A DNA stretch of 64,000 nucleotides from NCBI GenBank assembly GCA_037367405.1, contig JAZKJV010000092.1:868001-932000 (forward strand). The letters are read 5' to 3'. The notes under the pieces were generated by a model. That model saw nothing but the letters and a program-made list of their open reading frames with translations, had not been told where the DNA came from and did not search any database. Shown here piece after piece: positions 20,291 to 32,760 of the stretch. Positions within the stretch are counted from its first letter, which is position 1; each line of letters starts with the position of its first letter. The stretch comes from Ottelia alismoides (taxonomy: Eukaryota > Streptophyta > Magnoliopsida > Alismatales > Hydrocharitaceae). Position numbers and translations under genes: made by a program.

Positions 20291-21929
20291 AAAAGGGGTC
20301 GGTCAGGATGTGACCTACCCCGAGGAGTGAATCATGATACACTGGTTCAAAAAGAAGATTATTTCAAACCATGTTAATCCAGCAAAGGAAGAAGTAGAAG
20401 GAGGCTGGACCGGTGAAGATGCGATATTTAGGCGGTTCAGTGAAAGGCTCACAAAGTCCGAGCAAATATCCAACCAATTATCCATCTTCGATTTCAAGAA
20501 GTACGGAATTTTGAGCACGCTAGATTTCAAGTGAGCCTAATTCTACTGGGTACATGAATGTGCAGAGTGATTCACACAAAACAATGAATTCAAACCCAGG
20601 TTAATTCACCAACATGACACTGAAGGTTGAGATGATGGCCTTATTATCTTGTCAAATTTTAATTGGTGATTAAATACAAATATTGTCAGAGTTACGAGCT
20701 GTTAGGAATCTAAATTTCCTTACAAAATGTTCTGATTCCTATGACTAGTTGCATCCACTCTCAGCCAGTATAGAGGTAAGTCGGACCGTATAAATACGGC
20801 TACCCGTTTACTTGAGGACCATGCCTTGCGTGGTGTCCTCTAAACCATCCACTCTGCTAAGAAAATCCAGACCGTTTACCGGCTACCCGTAGATCCTCAC
20901 TGAGAAGTGAATAATCATTTTTATGGAACCAGTAGTTCATACAAAAATTCGCGGCATGGCTCTATCCTAAGGTCGTCCTTTTCTCACTTGAAATGTACCT
21001 GCAATAAATGAGGGTTTTACTGCCCGGAAAATAAGGTTGATTTTATTCTAATTTTTAGGTCAACTTGCATCATTTCAGTCCCAATTTTAAGAGATTTGGT
21101 TATCTCTTGAATTTAAGTAACCACGACCATTACCTAACATACATTACTTTTCTTGTATCCTTAAGTTGGTAAAAACTGAGGGAGAAATAGGAAAACAGAT
21201 TGCAACTGAAAATCAATGATGCATGCAGTCGTTTAGAGATACTTACAGCGCTTCCCAACACTCACCATGTGGATGCAGAACATAATTTTTTTAAATCTAA
21301 CTATATGATGCAAATCGAGAAATCGCACCTAAGCACCAGTTCTATTAGCGATGAAGAAATCAATTTAATTTGACTAAGTTAAACGTAAGGTACGTGTGTC
21401 TATGAATCTCCTTATATTTTTGCAATTGTGAATCTTATGAGATTTGTGTAGTGTGTCCTAAGTTACGAAATAGATCAAGCAATGAAATGACCTACGATCT
21501 TTCTATTTGGCGAAAACTTGAATCTAAAATGCCACTCAGGTCAAGAACCACTCTCGACACAATCACACATAAGGATAAATAAATTTTTAAGAGGCCTTTG
21601 TTTACATATGCGAGAGCTCAATTGAGAACCACTGTAAATGGCAATGGAATATATTTTAACCAAACTACTAATCTCTCAACTTAATTATATGTCTCGTGGC
21701 TCTCCAGCAAGTTGCTCCAAGCTCCTTGCCTCTACGTCCCTTCAGAAATAGTCGGTTCCATGAGCCTATCACAAAACAATATATATTTATTAGGGAATTC
21801 GAGATATTAGGAAAATTATTAAGACCTTACAAGTACAAAACACAACATAGGAAAATAAGCTGGAAATAATTAAACCAAAAAAATTACTGAAAAATATTTG
21901 CTCCTAAAAATAATCACAAAATATGTCGC
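20291..21929 (-). other. Element E 5' UTR
   Basis: Non-coding. It matches the 5' UTRs of A and D in order, including the block at 21238-21300 (ACTTACAGCGCTTCCCAACA and following) and a CAGTCCC-containing block near 21080. No gene is seen. Confidence 0.7.
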
Positions 21930-21947
21930 ATCCCGGCAACGACATCA
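21930..21947 (-). other. Element E degenerate primer-binding site
   Basis: Plus-strand ATCCCGGCAACGACATCA aligns with the tRNA-Asp site of A and D with four differences. It is two bases from the LTR edge as in D. The changes are C-to-T or G-to-A, as expected in an old methylated copy. Confidence 0.8.
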
Positions 21948-21949
21948 TC

Positions 21950-24643
21950 TGATGATTCGCTAAATGCATATATTAAAATCAATCTGTAGTAGCACGTGCA
22001 CTTAGCTTCTCATATAGAACTGAGAGGAATCTCATGGGAGAGGTTCTCGGATTTAAATTTATAACTTGGGAAGTCCAGGGTCGAACACAAGGATGCGAGT
22101 ACTTTAGTTGTTAACTTTAGAGATCAAATAATTTAGATAGATTAATTACTTCGAGCGGATACACAACACACAATCAAGAAAGAATTTTAACACATTTTTT
22201 ATGCAACTAAATTAAAGACAAATAAATATGCACAAATAATATGAATAGGAAAACAACACTTAAAAAATATCTTATCTAAATCTCCATTCTACTATTTTAA
22301 TCTGTGATTAAATCTTTTTATGACCCAATAGTGATTTAATTTAAATAACAGGGGATCATTAAGATTCAATATAATTTTATAGGTTCAAAAATTCACTTAA
22401 AGTACTTTTTCAATATAATTTCACGAATTAATCAAGCACTTTAAACAAAGAAAAATGATGCATGAATTTAAAATTAAAACCATCCACAAATCTTGCTACA
22501 AGATAGAGTGTCAAAAAAGCTTTAAAATGAGACCAAAATCACATTATTTGGATTTCAGGATAGAAAGAAATCTAGGGGCATAAATGTAAGAAAACTTCCA
22601 AGTTTTATTACAAAACAGGACATATAGGGACTAAAATGTAAATAAGAAAACCCGTAGGGACTATTATGTAATTTACAGATAGGCAGGGGGACGTATCTGC
22701 AATATTAGGAAATGATAGGATGGGCGCTACTACCCAATCATGTGTGGAAAACACTTGACCTGGCTAGGTTCAGTCAGGGAGGCTCAAGACATGCGTCAAC
22801 TTTTGGCGCTTCATGCTAGGCTCGGGTCCAAGCTCAACACACGAGCCTGAGGCTTGAAGAGATGCTTCGAATTGGCTATGTGGATGATTCCTGACTGCCA
22901 TATCTCTCCCAATTAAGCGAGATCAACAGTATGTGCTTTGTGTCTGTTCTTGAGCACCTCCGTGCATGGAGGCGACGTGGTTGGGCTCCGGCAAATGAAC
23001 AAGAGCTCCGCCTTGCTTCTTCTTGCTCCCTAAAGGTACAAGAACCTTCGTAAAACTCCCGCAATGTTGTCTGATTATTGGAGAAGGAATTGGAATGCTT
23101 AGAGATCTCTGTGGATAAAGCTTTTCCAGCGAGGAAATAGGAGATCAGAGCTAGGTATCAAAATCCGATCATTGAAGTCCAGTGCCCTGCAATGTTAGTG
23201 CAAAAACCAGATAAAGCCTACGACACTCATATTGGATTGGGTTGGGAGATGAATGGGGTTTCACGTATAATTGAGAATAGGAACCCTTGTTGAGTTCTAA
23301 GCTAATAATAAGCTTAGAAAGAGTTGAGATGAATACAAACATGAAGAAATGATAAGTCTACCGGATCGATACAGTTGGATGAATGATAAAAGGCAAGGGC
23401 TGGTAAAGTTTCATATTCAAGTTTGACTAAAGAATACATATACGAGAAATTGAAAAATAACATAGTGGACCAAAGTAGAAGAATTTACCTGGAATGGAAG
23501 GTTGACGATGGAGTGATAACGGTTGAATCTTAAGCCGATTAACAAAGTGAGGAGCCTCATCATCTTTGGTAAAAGTTGCAAGAGAACTAAGCTCAAATAA
23601 TCGTAGATCTGGACTGTGACTTTGTCTAGAAACCAAGGTTCTCACCAGAGCTCTAAACCTATCTTCGCTTGATCCGAGTCTCTCTCTGTCACTGAGGAGG
23701 CACGAAAGCTAAGGGGAACTCTCGCAAGGGTGGACAACCGGAGCAAGTAGTGGTCAAGGTCTTTTTAAGGATGAAATGGCGGAGGTTTCAAGAAGTTTTA
23801 ATGGAGGTTCTAACCTTCTCCATTGAGTGGATGGTTAAGATTAAGATGAAAGGGGAGGTTGGCGGAAGTTAAGAACGATGGAAAAATGTAATGACGGTGG
23901 CAGTTGCTCGGAAGTTAGTTGGGAATGGCCGGAAAAATAGGGAGAAGGTTGCCATGGAATGAAAGGTTGCATCTTTTGGAAGGAGAGGTTGGAGGTTGAA
24001 GACATCTAGGGATCGTAGGATCTTAAAATCCAATGGTCCAGAATGAGGCGCGAAAGGATGGACTGGATGTGTCTGATCAGGAAGATCGAATGGTCATGGA
24101 TAAAGGCGCTGATGAACGGTTGATATGGCTCTGAAAAGAAGGATCCAATGGCCGGAATTAAAGGTGGATGAGTGGGCCACGTGGAGCATTCTGAAGCTGC
24201 CACATGGTCCAATCATAATTAAGTTAATTCAGAAAACCAATGTTAATTTGGAAAGAATTAGTTATAGGGTGAATTAGAAAAAATCATGAACAAGAAAGTT
24301 GAAGATCTCAATGACATCTATAACTTTTACGTAGAAGTCAAAGAGATCAGAGTCTATACATAGATAAAAATTTAATACTATTAAAAATCATATAAACCAA
24401 TTTTCTTTATATATATTATTTATGCTAATTTATTTATACACAATTTTATTCAAATTTTTATTTGATTTTTAAAAAGAAATAAATACATAAAATATTACAC
24501 CACATGAATATATAATAATTAGTGTTAAATATATACAACACATAAATTAGCAATTATTGTTAATTAGTCAATGAATCTTGTTATTTTACTTAAGCAAGAG
24601 AGATAAATACATAAAATTAAGCTGATAAATCTGGGATTTATTA
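21950..24643 (-). repeat. Element E 5' LTR (2.7 kb)
   Basis: The inner edge TGATGATTCGC follows the primer site. The outer edge ends GGATTTATTA, the decayed form of GATTCATCA in A and D. It has the same plan as the others: AT-rich ends and a more GC-rich centre (22700-24200) with CCACGTGG near 24178. The CATCTATAACTTTTACG segment at 24314 resembles U3 block 1. Shorter than the LTRs of A, C and D. Confidence 0.8.
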
Positions 24644-27217
24644 ATTACCAATGACAAAGAAGAGGGGATTCTTACCAGAATGCTGACCTCGTGGCGAGTC
24701 TGTGTTGACTACAGATGTCTGAACCTCAAAACAAAGAAGGACCACTTTCCATTGCCATTTATCGACCATATTCTTGAGAGACTGGTAACGAAGGAGTACT
24801 TCTATTTCTTGGACGGCTATTCTGGATACAATCGAGTCACAATTGTGCTTGGGGACCAAGAGAAGACAACGTTTACCTGTCTATTTGGGACACAGGCTTT
24901 CCGACGGATGCCATTCGGACTGTGTAACGCCCCCGTTACATTCCAGCAGTGTATGGTAGATGTATTTGCCGACATGGTGGGCAGTTTCTTGGAGGTATTC
25001 ATGGACGATTTCTCGGTCTATGGAGATTCATTTGATCAATGTATGGACTATTTAGGCCAAGTATTGCAAAGGTGATGCAAAGTGAATCTCATGCTCTCGT
25101 GAGAGAAAAGCAACTTTATGGTGACAGAGGGGATCGTGCTGGGACATGTTGTATCAAAATGTGGTATGGAAGTTGACCCAGCCAAGGTGGAGGTAATTTC
25201 AAAAATCGAGTTACCCACCAATCTCAAACAAGTTCAGTAATTCTTAGGGCACATCAGTTTCTACCGATGATTCATCAAAGATTTTAGAAAGCTTTCCCGA
25301 CCATTGATAGAATTGTTAGGCAAGGAGATTGCTTTTATTATTGATGACCATGTGCTCCAAGCCTTTTCTCAGTTGAAAGATCTAATTACTCAAGCCCCTA
25401 TCCTACAACCATCGGATTGGACATTACCATTTGAAATCATGATGGATGCATCAAATTATGGTATCGGTGCCGTGTTGGGACAATGGAAAGACAATGTGCC
25501 ATTTGCTATTCACTATGCTAGCAGAACACTAGATGAATCTTAGAAGAATTACATTGTCACCGAGAAAGAGCTGCTAGCAGTAGTTCTTGCCTTGAGAAGT
25601 TCAGATCCCATCTCCTTGGATACAAAGTCATAGTCTACACTGATCATTCTGTCATCCGGTAATTGCAATAGAAGAAGGACGTCAAACCATGCTTTATCAG
25701 ATGGATCCTTCTACTCAGTTTGACCTCGAGATCCGAGACAAACCTAGAGTAAAAAATGTGGCGACAAATCATCTCTCAAGATTACTTGAGCCTGAATCTC
25801 TTAAGAATTTGAGGTCGATCACCGAGACCTTTCCAGACAAAGCCATATTATCAGTCACCTCACTCCCATGGTAAAATGATATTATGACTTATCTTGTGTC
25901 CAAGAGAACACAAGATTGGCCGAAACTGAAAATAGATAAATTATTGTATGATATCCATTTCTACCAGTGGGAGAATCCACATCTCTTTCGTGAGGGGTCG
26001 GATTGTATTTGGAGAAGGTGCATTCCTCAGGAGGAAATTGCAAGTGTACTCGTACATTGCCATGATTGAGAATATGGAGGATACCATTCAGTCCAAAGAA
26101 TGACAATGAAAGTGCTCCAATACGGCCTTTGGTGGCCAACATTGTTCGAAGATGCAGAAGATTATGTGAAGCACTGCACTGACTGCCAGAAGATGGGTGG
26201 AACAATAGGATTGAGAGACACAATACTCCTGAAATATATTCAGATTTTAGTTGTGTTTGATGTATGGGGCATTGACTTCATGGGCTCATTTCCGAACACT
26301 CGAGGATTGGAATACATTCTGCTCCTTGTTGACTATGTCAGTCATTAGGTGGAGGCTATCCAACCCGAGTTGCCGACAGTCGCACCGTTTGTCATTTTCT
26401 GAAGGATCGTATCATTTCAAGGTTCACAATTCCTAAGATTCTTATATCTGATGGTGGTAGCCATTTCATCAATAAAGAGGAAAAGAAGCTAACTCAAGAA
26501 TTCTGCATTGAACATTGTGTAGCTTCTCCCTACCATCTACAGTCCAATGGCTTGACAAAATGCTCAAATATGGAGATTAAGATAATTCTTCAAAAGCTTG
26601 TACGTCCGGATCACAAGAATTGATCTCAGTTGCTTGACTCAGTTCTTTGGGCTTACAGAACATCATACAAGTCACCTATGGGAATGCCTCCCTACCGCCT
26701 AGTGTACGACAAGCCATGCCATCTGCCTCTATAACTCATTCATAAATCCTTGCTGGGAATTAATGTTTGTAATCTGGATTCCAAGAAGGTCGGGAAGAAC
26801 AGAAAGTTGGATCTGAATAGACTACTTGAATTCCGTGACTATGGATATGACAACATCCTGATGTACAAGGAAAAAGTCTAGAAGTTGTATGACAAGCACA
26901 TCCGCCGAAATACTTTTGAACCTGGTTAGAAGGTCTGGTTGTTCGATACGAAGTTGAAGATTTTCCCAGAAAAGTTGAAGAGCAAATGGATTGGGTTGTT
27001 TATAGTGAAACATATGTGTAATAATGACAATGCAATGATATCAAAATTGTCAGTTAACGCACAACCCTTCGTGATCAATGGACATCTGCTAAAATCGTAC
27101 TTAGAGAATGACACACTCCTGTACGTTGTAGATTTTATTCAAGTTGTATATGAAGATGAACTGAAATCTACCACATCCTCTGAATCAGACAAAGCAGATA
27201 AAAATATTTTTGAATGA
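24644..27217 (+). pseudogene. Element C pol pseudogene: partial RT, RNase H, integrase
   Basis: RT starts at the E junction with a TNDK block, then SWRVCVDYRCLN, FLDGYSGYN, RMPFGLCNAP and the catalytic FMDDFSVYGD (about 25003). RNase H follows (MDASNYGIGAVLGQ near 25441; TDHSVI near 25640), then the integrase zinc finger (HCTDCQKM near 26175), GIDFMGSFPN (26270), LISDGGSHFI (about 26440) and the C-terminal domain ending at 27217. TGA, TAG and TAA stops and several frameshifts occur throughout, so it is dead. It is clearly more decayed than A or D. Confidence 0.9.
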
Positions 27218-27287
27218 TCTTTATTTTCTTCTTTCCGTTTTTATTTTCCTTTTTCTTCCGAGAAGGTGTTCACCCCTTTCGTCATTG

Positions 27288-27651
27288 CCATACTTAGGAT
27301 GTACTTTGTCCTAAGTATGGTGGAGGGGGGTGTACCCTGAATTGTTCATTCTTTGATCCCTTACATGTCCCCTTAACTCTTGATATTATGTCTATACTTA
27401 GGGAAATTTTACCCTAAGTATAAGGGGGACATGTCGAGCCGATGATTTCGCATATTCCCATCCTTGACCCTCCCTGCCTTGTGTACAACTTCCTATACTT
27501 AGGATTATTTCATCCTAAGTATATGGGGGCGGTCAAATTCTCATTCGTTCATTCTTTAGTCATTATAGTTTAGACTTTTCTATACTCAGTATGAGTTATG
27601 TCTTTTCTTTTTCTCTCTAATCTATGAGGACATAACTCAAGCAAGGTATAG
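27288..27651 (+). repeat. Element C hairpin array (four inverted repeats)
   Basis: 27288-27320 (arms CCATACTTAGGA and TCCTAAGTATGG), 27392-27423 (GGG type), 27493-27524 (GAT type) and the long hairpin 27580-27651. Outer arms ACATGTCCCC (27363-27372) and GGGGACATGT (27425-27434) enclose the second hairpin. A competing arm CATAACCCGTAC at 27684-27695 can pair with 27587-27600. Order and loop identities match A, B and D. Confidence 0.9.
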
Positions 27652-28680
27652 GAGGGATGTATATACATTCTATATACTTTATCCATAACCCGTACTTTCG
27701 TATTTTTAATAATATGGTTAAGTAATAACAAATAAAAACACACACTTAATTCTTTGGATATGCTGATTAATAAAAATCAGGTTAGAAATTCTTTCGCAAA
27801 ATATTTAAAATATAGTTTGAAAATATTTTTGAAAAACTTTTGAAAACTATTTGGAAATTATTTTATAATTTTTTTTCAACCTTTGTAAAAAAAATTGTTG
27901 TAAAAATTTCTTTCTATTTGCATATGGTTTGGAAAATGGTTGCAAAAAATATTTTGAAAAAATCTATACATACTATTTGAAAAAAATGCAAAATGAATTT
28001 CCAATTTTATAAATATTTGTAAAATACTATTTGTCAAATTATTCTTTCAAAATAAAGTTTTCAAAATGTTTGGCAAAACATTTGCAAATTATTTTGAGAA
28101 CTATAGAAATTCTTTACAAACTTATAAATAAAATTTGTAAATAATAAGTAAATTCTTAAATCTTAATTCTTGTAAATAAAGATGCATTCACATGTAAATA
28201 GCTAGACATAATTATTTGCTAAAAACTTTTGTTTTTGAAAAATCACTAAAAATTTACAGAACCAAAAACCTAAAACATTTGCAAACTCTTCTTAAAAATT
28301 GCATAAAAATTTATAAAACCTTTCAAAAGTCCATAAAAAGTTCAAAATTAAAAAAATGTAAATAAAAAATATTTCTCTTGCATTGAATACAATATTTGTA
28401 TTTTTCGTATTGATGATGATAACTGAACTAGTCGGAGTAAAATCCAAATATTGGAGCCTGGTTGGACCTTAATCCACTTAATCACATAAACCTTATAGGA
28501 ACTGGAATTGAGACGCTTCAGATCTTCTAGACTTAATTCTTTGAGACGACGAGACTTGGTTCAACATCATTTTGACTGCCTAAGTGGAATATTCGGAACA
28601 CAAACATGACTCTTTTTTATAATGACCTAGCTTGCACAACTGCACCTTGCACTTTGCTCACCTCAATTGAAGTGGAAGAG
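27652..28680 (+). other. Element C 3' UTR, first part
   Basis: Non-coding, colinear with B 17201-18325: a CTGATT hairpin near 27770, the TTTGAAAA tract 27785-28160 and the conserved block after 28440. It ends at the D insertion. Confidence 0.8.
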
Positions 28681-28684
28681 CATC
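28672..28684. other. Left junction of element D: 9-bp duplication plus 4 extra bases
   Basis: GTGGAAGAG (28672-28680) recurs directly after the right LTR (48305-48313). Between it and the left LTR edge lie four extra bases CATC (28681-28684), the same four that separate LTR from primer-site sequence at 44232-44235. Ty3/gypsy elements normally leave a 5-bp duplication with no extra bases. Confidence 0.8.
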
Positions 28685-31600
28685 TGATGAACCGCAAAAT
28701 TTAGCGAGGGTCGCAATAATATATGTATCAAGTGTCGCTGAGGCGACTGCTCACCAAACATGGGTTGATCAGCAATTAACCCACAATAAAAGAATGAAGA
28801 AATTAAGTCCAAAAATGTGAATTAATATTTATTACTCTACCATAAAATGTATAGGGAACAAACATGTAGAGGTCGAACCACAGAGAGCAATACAAAAAAT
28901 GCATAAGCCTACAATGTGCATCTATCACAGAGTCATCCATGTGTGAAGCCTATTTTTATGGGTTTTTGAATTTTATATTATATATATTTTAATAATATAA
29001 TTAGGTAATATATATATACTCATAGAGGGTGAGTATATAGCTTATAATACATACATTATATATATATATGTATAAACAATAATAAGAATAATATTATTTT
29101 TTTTAATTTTAGGATTTTGTATATTAATATATATATATGGATACATAGATATATATATTTTTTTTATATATGTTTTTTTATTTTCTTTAGAAAAGGGGGA
29201 TATATATAGAGGGGTGCTATAATATTTTTACAAATATTCAAAAATAGTCAAAAATTCAGAGATAAAGTCTTTTTGGTTTTTTCATAATATTTTACTTTTT
29301 TAGTGATTTTTGGATAGTTTTAAAACATTTTTAGTATTTTAAAATAGCAAAATAAGAGCAAACAATGGAATAGGGTCTGGTTGTAAGAAAAATAGGAATT
29401 AAAAATAGCAAACATCCTCAAAATTTTTCCACACTATTTTTCTAATAAAGATAATAAAATATAGCAGAAATAGGAACTGAGTTCATATTTTTCTGATTTT
29501 TATTTGATTTTATATATATTTTTGAAGTTTTTGTGCATTTTTGAATTTTTAAGGTTTTCCTTTTGAGATTTTTAGGGATTTTTGGATGACACTAAAATAC
29601 GTTAAAATACACACTAGGGAATTTTTTTGGAATTTTTAGAGGTCTTTTAATATTTTTTTGGTATTTTATAAGTTAGACAGTAAACAAAAGTCATGTTTTT
29701 TATTTTTAATAAATACAAAAAATGCTACAAAATTAAAAACTAAAAATATAGCATGCAAGGGTACGATAACAGGAGCTTATGTCTATTTTTGTAAAATTTT
29801 TCAAAGAAATATGAAGCACAAAATAAATAGACAAAGCATACAAAAATAAATGGTCTGACAGGGGAATTTTTGCAATTAAAATAAGTGGCAGGGGCATCCA
29901 TGCAAAAATTACAATAAAAATGAACGTTTAATTTTATTTTCAGGGCCATTCCACAATTATCGAAACCCGACAGGGTTTTAATGCAAATATCACGCGCCTC
30001 ACGTGGGGTCTGCACGTGAGCGCGGAGGGACTAATGCGCAAATATAAAAACATCAGGGGGGCCTTCAGTAATTTTTACACATTATTTACAACATGAATTT
30101 TTATTTATAGCATTAAAACCTAAATACAAAAAGGCGGGGGGTTGAATCTGAAATTTACCCCTAATAAGCGTGCGATTCGATGGTTGGACTGCTTCCACTT
30201 GCCACGCGTCGTGCTCCTATCGGCCGATGACGATTCGCAGATGACGACGGAGATTAGATCAGCCTCGCTGATCGGACGGTCGATGCGGCGCTTCATCTGA
30301 CGACGCTGGTTCGATCTGGGCCGACTCCTTTGATCTGACGGTGCAGGAGGTGCTTGGAGGAACAAGGAAGAAGCTCGCCTCCGGCGAGCTTCGATCGTGC
30401 AGCGTCGGCTTCTCCGGGCATCTCCCTCGCCTCTGATGCGCTCTGCTCATAGCTGGCGACCTTCCGCATCTCCTGAAGGTCCCATCATGGCTCCTGGAGG
30501 TCTGAGGTGGTCGGACGAAGTCAGAGAAGAACAAGACCTCCAGGACCCTCTTCCTGGGTTGAATCGAGCCCAGATGGGCTTCTTTCCTCGTTGGACCAGC
30601 ATAGGAAGAACCGGGGGAGAGAGGGCTACCTCCTCGACCCGGGGTTTTCAAGCTACACAGCAAGATGAGGTGCGGCGGAGGAGCTCCGACGAAGGGCGGA
30701 GGAGGAGCTCCGATTCGCCAAGACCGAAGGTCCTGGGTTGGACAAAGATGTGCGTTCGATGGAGAAAGCGATAGGGAATGAAATGGGATACGAATGGAGG
30801 TCGTATACAGTCGAGAACACAGTGAAGGAGTCGCCGGAGCTGAGTTCCGGCGAACTTCGAATTTTTGATTTTACGCTAAAGGGATTAACTAAAGACTAAT
30901 CTATCTGCTGGAATTAAAAGCTGACATGAAAAACTAACTAAAAAACGATAAAAGGAGCAGCTCTTATACCTGGGGGCCACCAGGGAGCAGGGCGGACGCC
31001 GGAGCTCCGCCGCGACAAAACTACCCTTCATCCGGCCGATTCGAGACGCTGGAGCACTCCCCTTGTCACGAGAAACGTCCCATGAATGGAATCAAGGCTT
31101 AAGGTTGGATTAAAATTGGCCAACTTCGAGGAAGGAGGCGGAGCTACTTATTTATAGACATTGGCATGGAGCCTTATTGACCGGCGATTATTACTCAATC
31201 CAATGAGTATCTGATCGATCCAAGTTATTGGCGGGCATCATGGATAATCAGAGAGCAATTCTTGTGAAGGAAGCGAGCTCGATCGATGGACGGGATGGCC
31301 GTAAAAAAGGGATGAAAATTGGGGAAAAGATGGTTCAGAGACGCCAGAGCTGGGATGGGACAGTTGACCAGGGGGTCAATGAAGGCCGGCGCCCCATTGG
31401 TCCACATCAGCCACTAAAAGACAAAACATGAAATTTGAGCCTAAATTGATTTATTTACCATAGTAAATGATTTTATTAGAATTTTCTTAAAACATAAAAA
31501 ATGAGTATTTTTTCATGTAGTATTTATTTATGATTTTTATTGAATTTTTCGAAGTGTTTTATTATGGTTTTAATTTAATAATGTGTATATGTATGTATTT

Positions 31601-32748
31601 ACATGTATTTTTGTGTATTTTATTTTTAATTTGTTTATTTTCTTCTATTATTTTATTGATTATTTTATAAATTTATAATTTATTTTTGTGAGTAAAAAGG
31701 TATTTTTATTTAATTTTTAGGATTTTATTTACATTTTTAAATAAATAGGTATATGCATATGTAAGTATACTTATAGGTATTTTACCTATATATTATATAC
31801 ATTTTATTTATTTCATGAATTTTATTTGTTTTTATTTTGGATTTGTATTTTTAATAAGTTATATATAATATAGATATTATTATAAAAGTATAAATGAATA
31901 AAAGAATAAAATAATAAAATCCCCTTTTGTTTATGTACATTCTTAACATAGGTATTTTATCTATGTATTACATAAATTTATTTTATTTTAGAAATTCTTT
32001 TTAGTTTTCTTTTAATTTTAATATTGTACATGTATTCTATACATTATTTGTAAAATTCTAAAAATATAAATTTGCTACAATAATGAATAATAAATAAATG
32101 GAATATTTTAATCAGGCAGGCTGCCCAATGAGGGCCAAAACCTAATTTTTTGCATATGGACTCCAAAAATTATGAAACCAATTTTATTAAATGGTTCTTG
32201 GAATGCTATATACAATTAAAGGTGAGTTTGGATGATTTGGAGTTTTTATTTGCAAGATATGGGTTTGTGAAGTTGATATTTTGGCTTTTTATTTTGTGTA
32301 TAAAATGTACACTGAGTATTATTTTTACACAAACTCAATTTTGTATTTTTATTTACATTATTATCTACAACTTTCATGAACAAAGTTTCTTTATTTGATG
32401 GATAAATAATTATGTACAAAATAGGTATCAAAAATGCATAAATAAATGAATAAAAAAATGAGGTATTTATTGTATACTGGCCCTTATCTCCCCCTACTTT
32501 ATTCCTTGTCGACCAATTCCATGCTGGCCTTGGTCTCAGGGTTTGGGTCATAAAATATCTTCAATATTTTATTCCTTTTTTTTCTTTTCTTTATTCTATA
32601 ATTTTGGCATTAAACACAGTATTGAATGTATAATTAATACGATGAATGATGAAGGCTATTATGTATAATTAGCTGTTATTTGCATGCATTTGCTGGGGTT
32701 TTTGAGGCCAAAATGATAGAATAAAGGTGATGAAATAGAGATTCATCA
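28685..32748 (-). repeat. Element D 3' LTR (4.06 kb)
   Basis: Left LTR, nearly identical to 44236-48304. On the element strand: U3 from 32748, conserved blocks near 32480 and 32364-32400, TATA box copy at 31157-31148, GC-rich block about 31100-30150, AT-rich part to 28685. The ACGT hairpin at 29996-30021 has lost a base compared with the right copy. No real genes are seen in it. Confidence 0.95.
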
Positions 32749-32760
32749 CCCCCTATACTT
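32749..32760 (-). other. Element D polypurine tract
   Basis: On the element strand AAGTATAGGGGG directly precedes the LTR start TGATGAATC, so this is the expected site of plus-strand priming. The same 12-base string ends several upstream hairpins. Confidence 0.85.

Larger units (their letters stand above)
19191..24643 (-). mobile_element. Element E: decayed Athila-like 5' half (LTR to partial gag)
   Basis: On the minus strand: LTR (24643-21950), degenerate tRNA-Asp primer site, 5' UTR and truncated gag pseudogene. Everything after gag is missing, and the sequence is fused to the polypurine tract of B. The outer LTR edge abuts the RT of C, so E inserted into C. A later deletion probably removed B's 3' LTR, the 5' half of C and the 3' half of E (inference). 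Confidence 0.75.
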
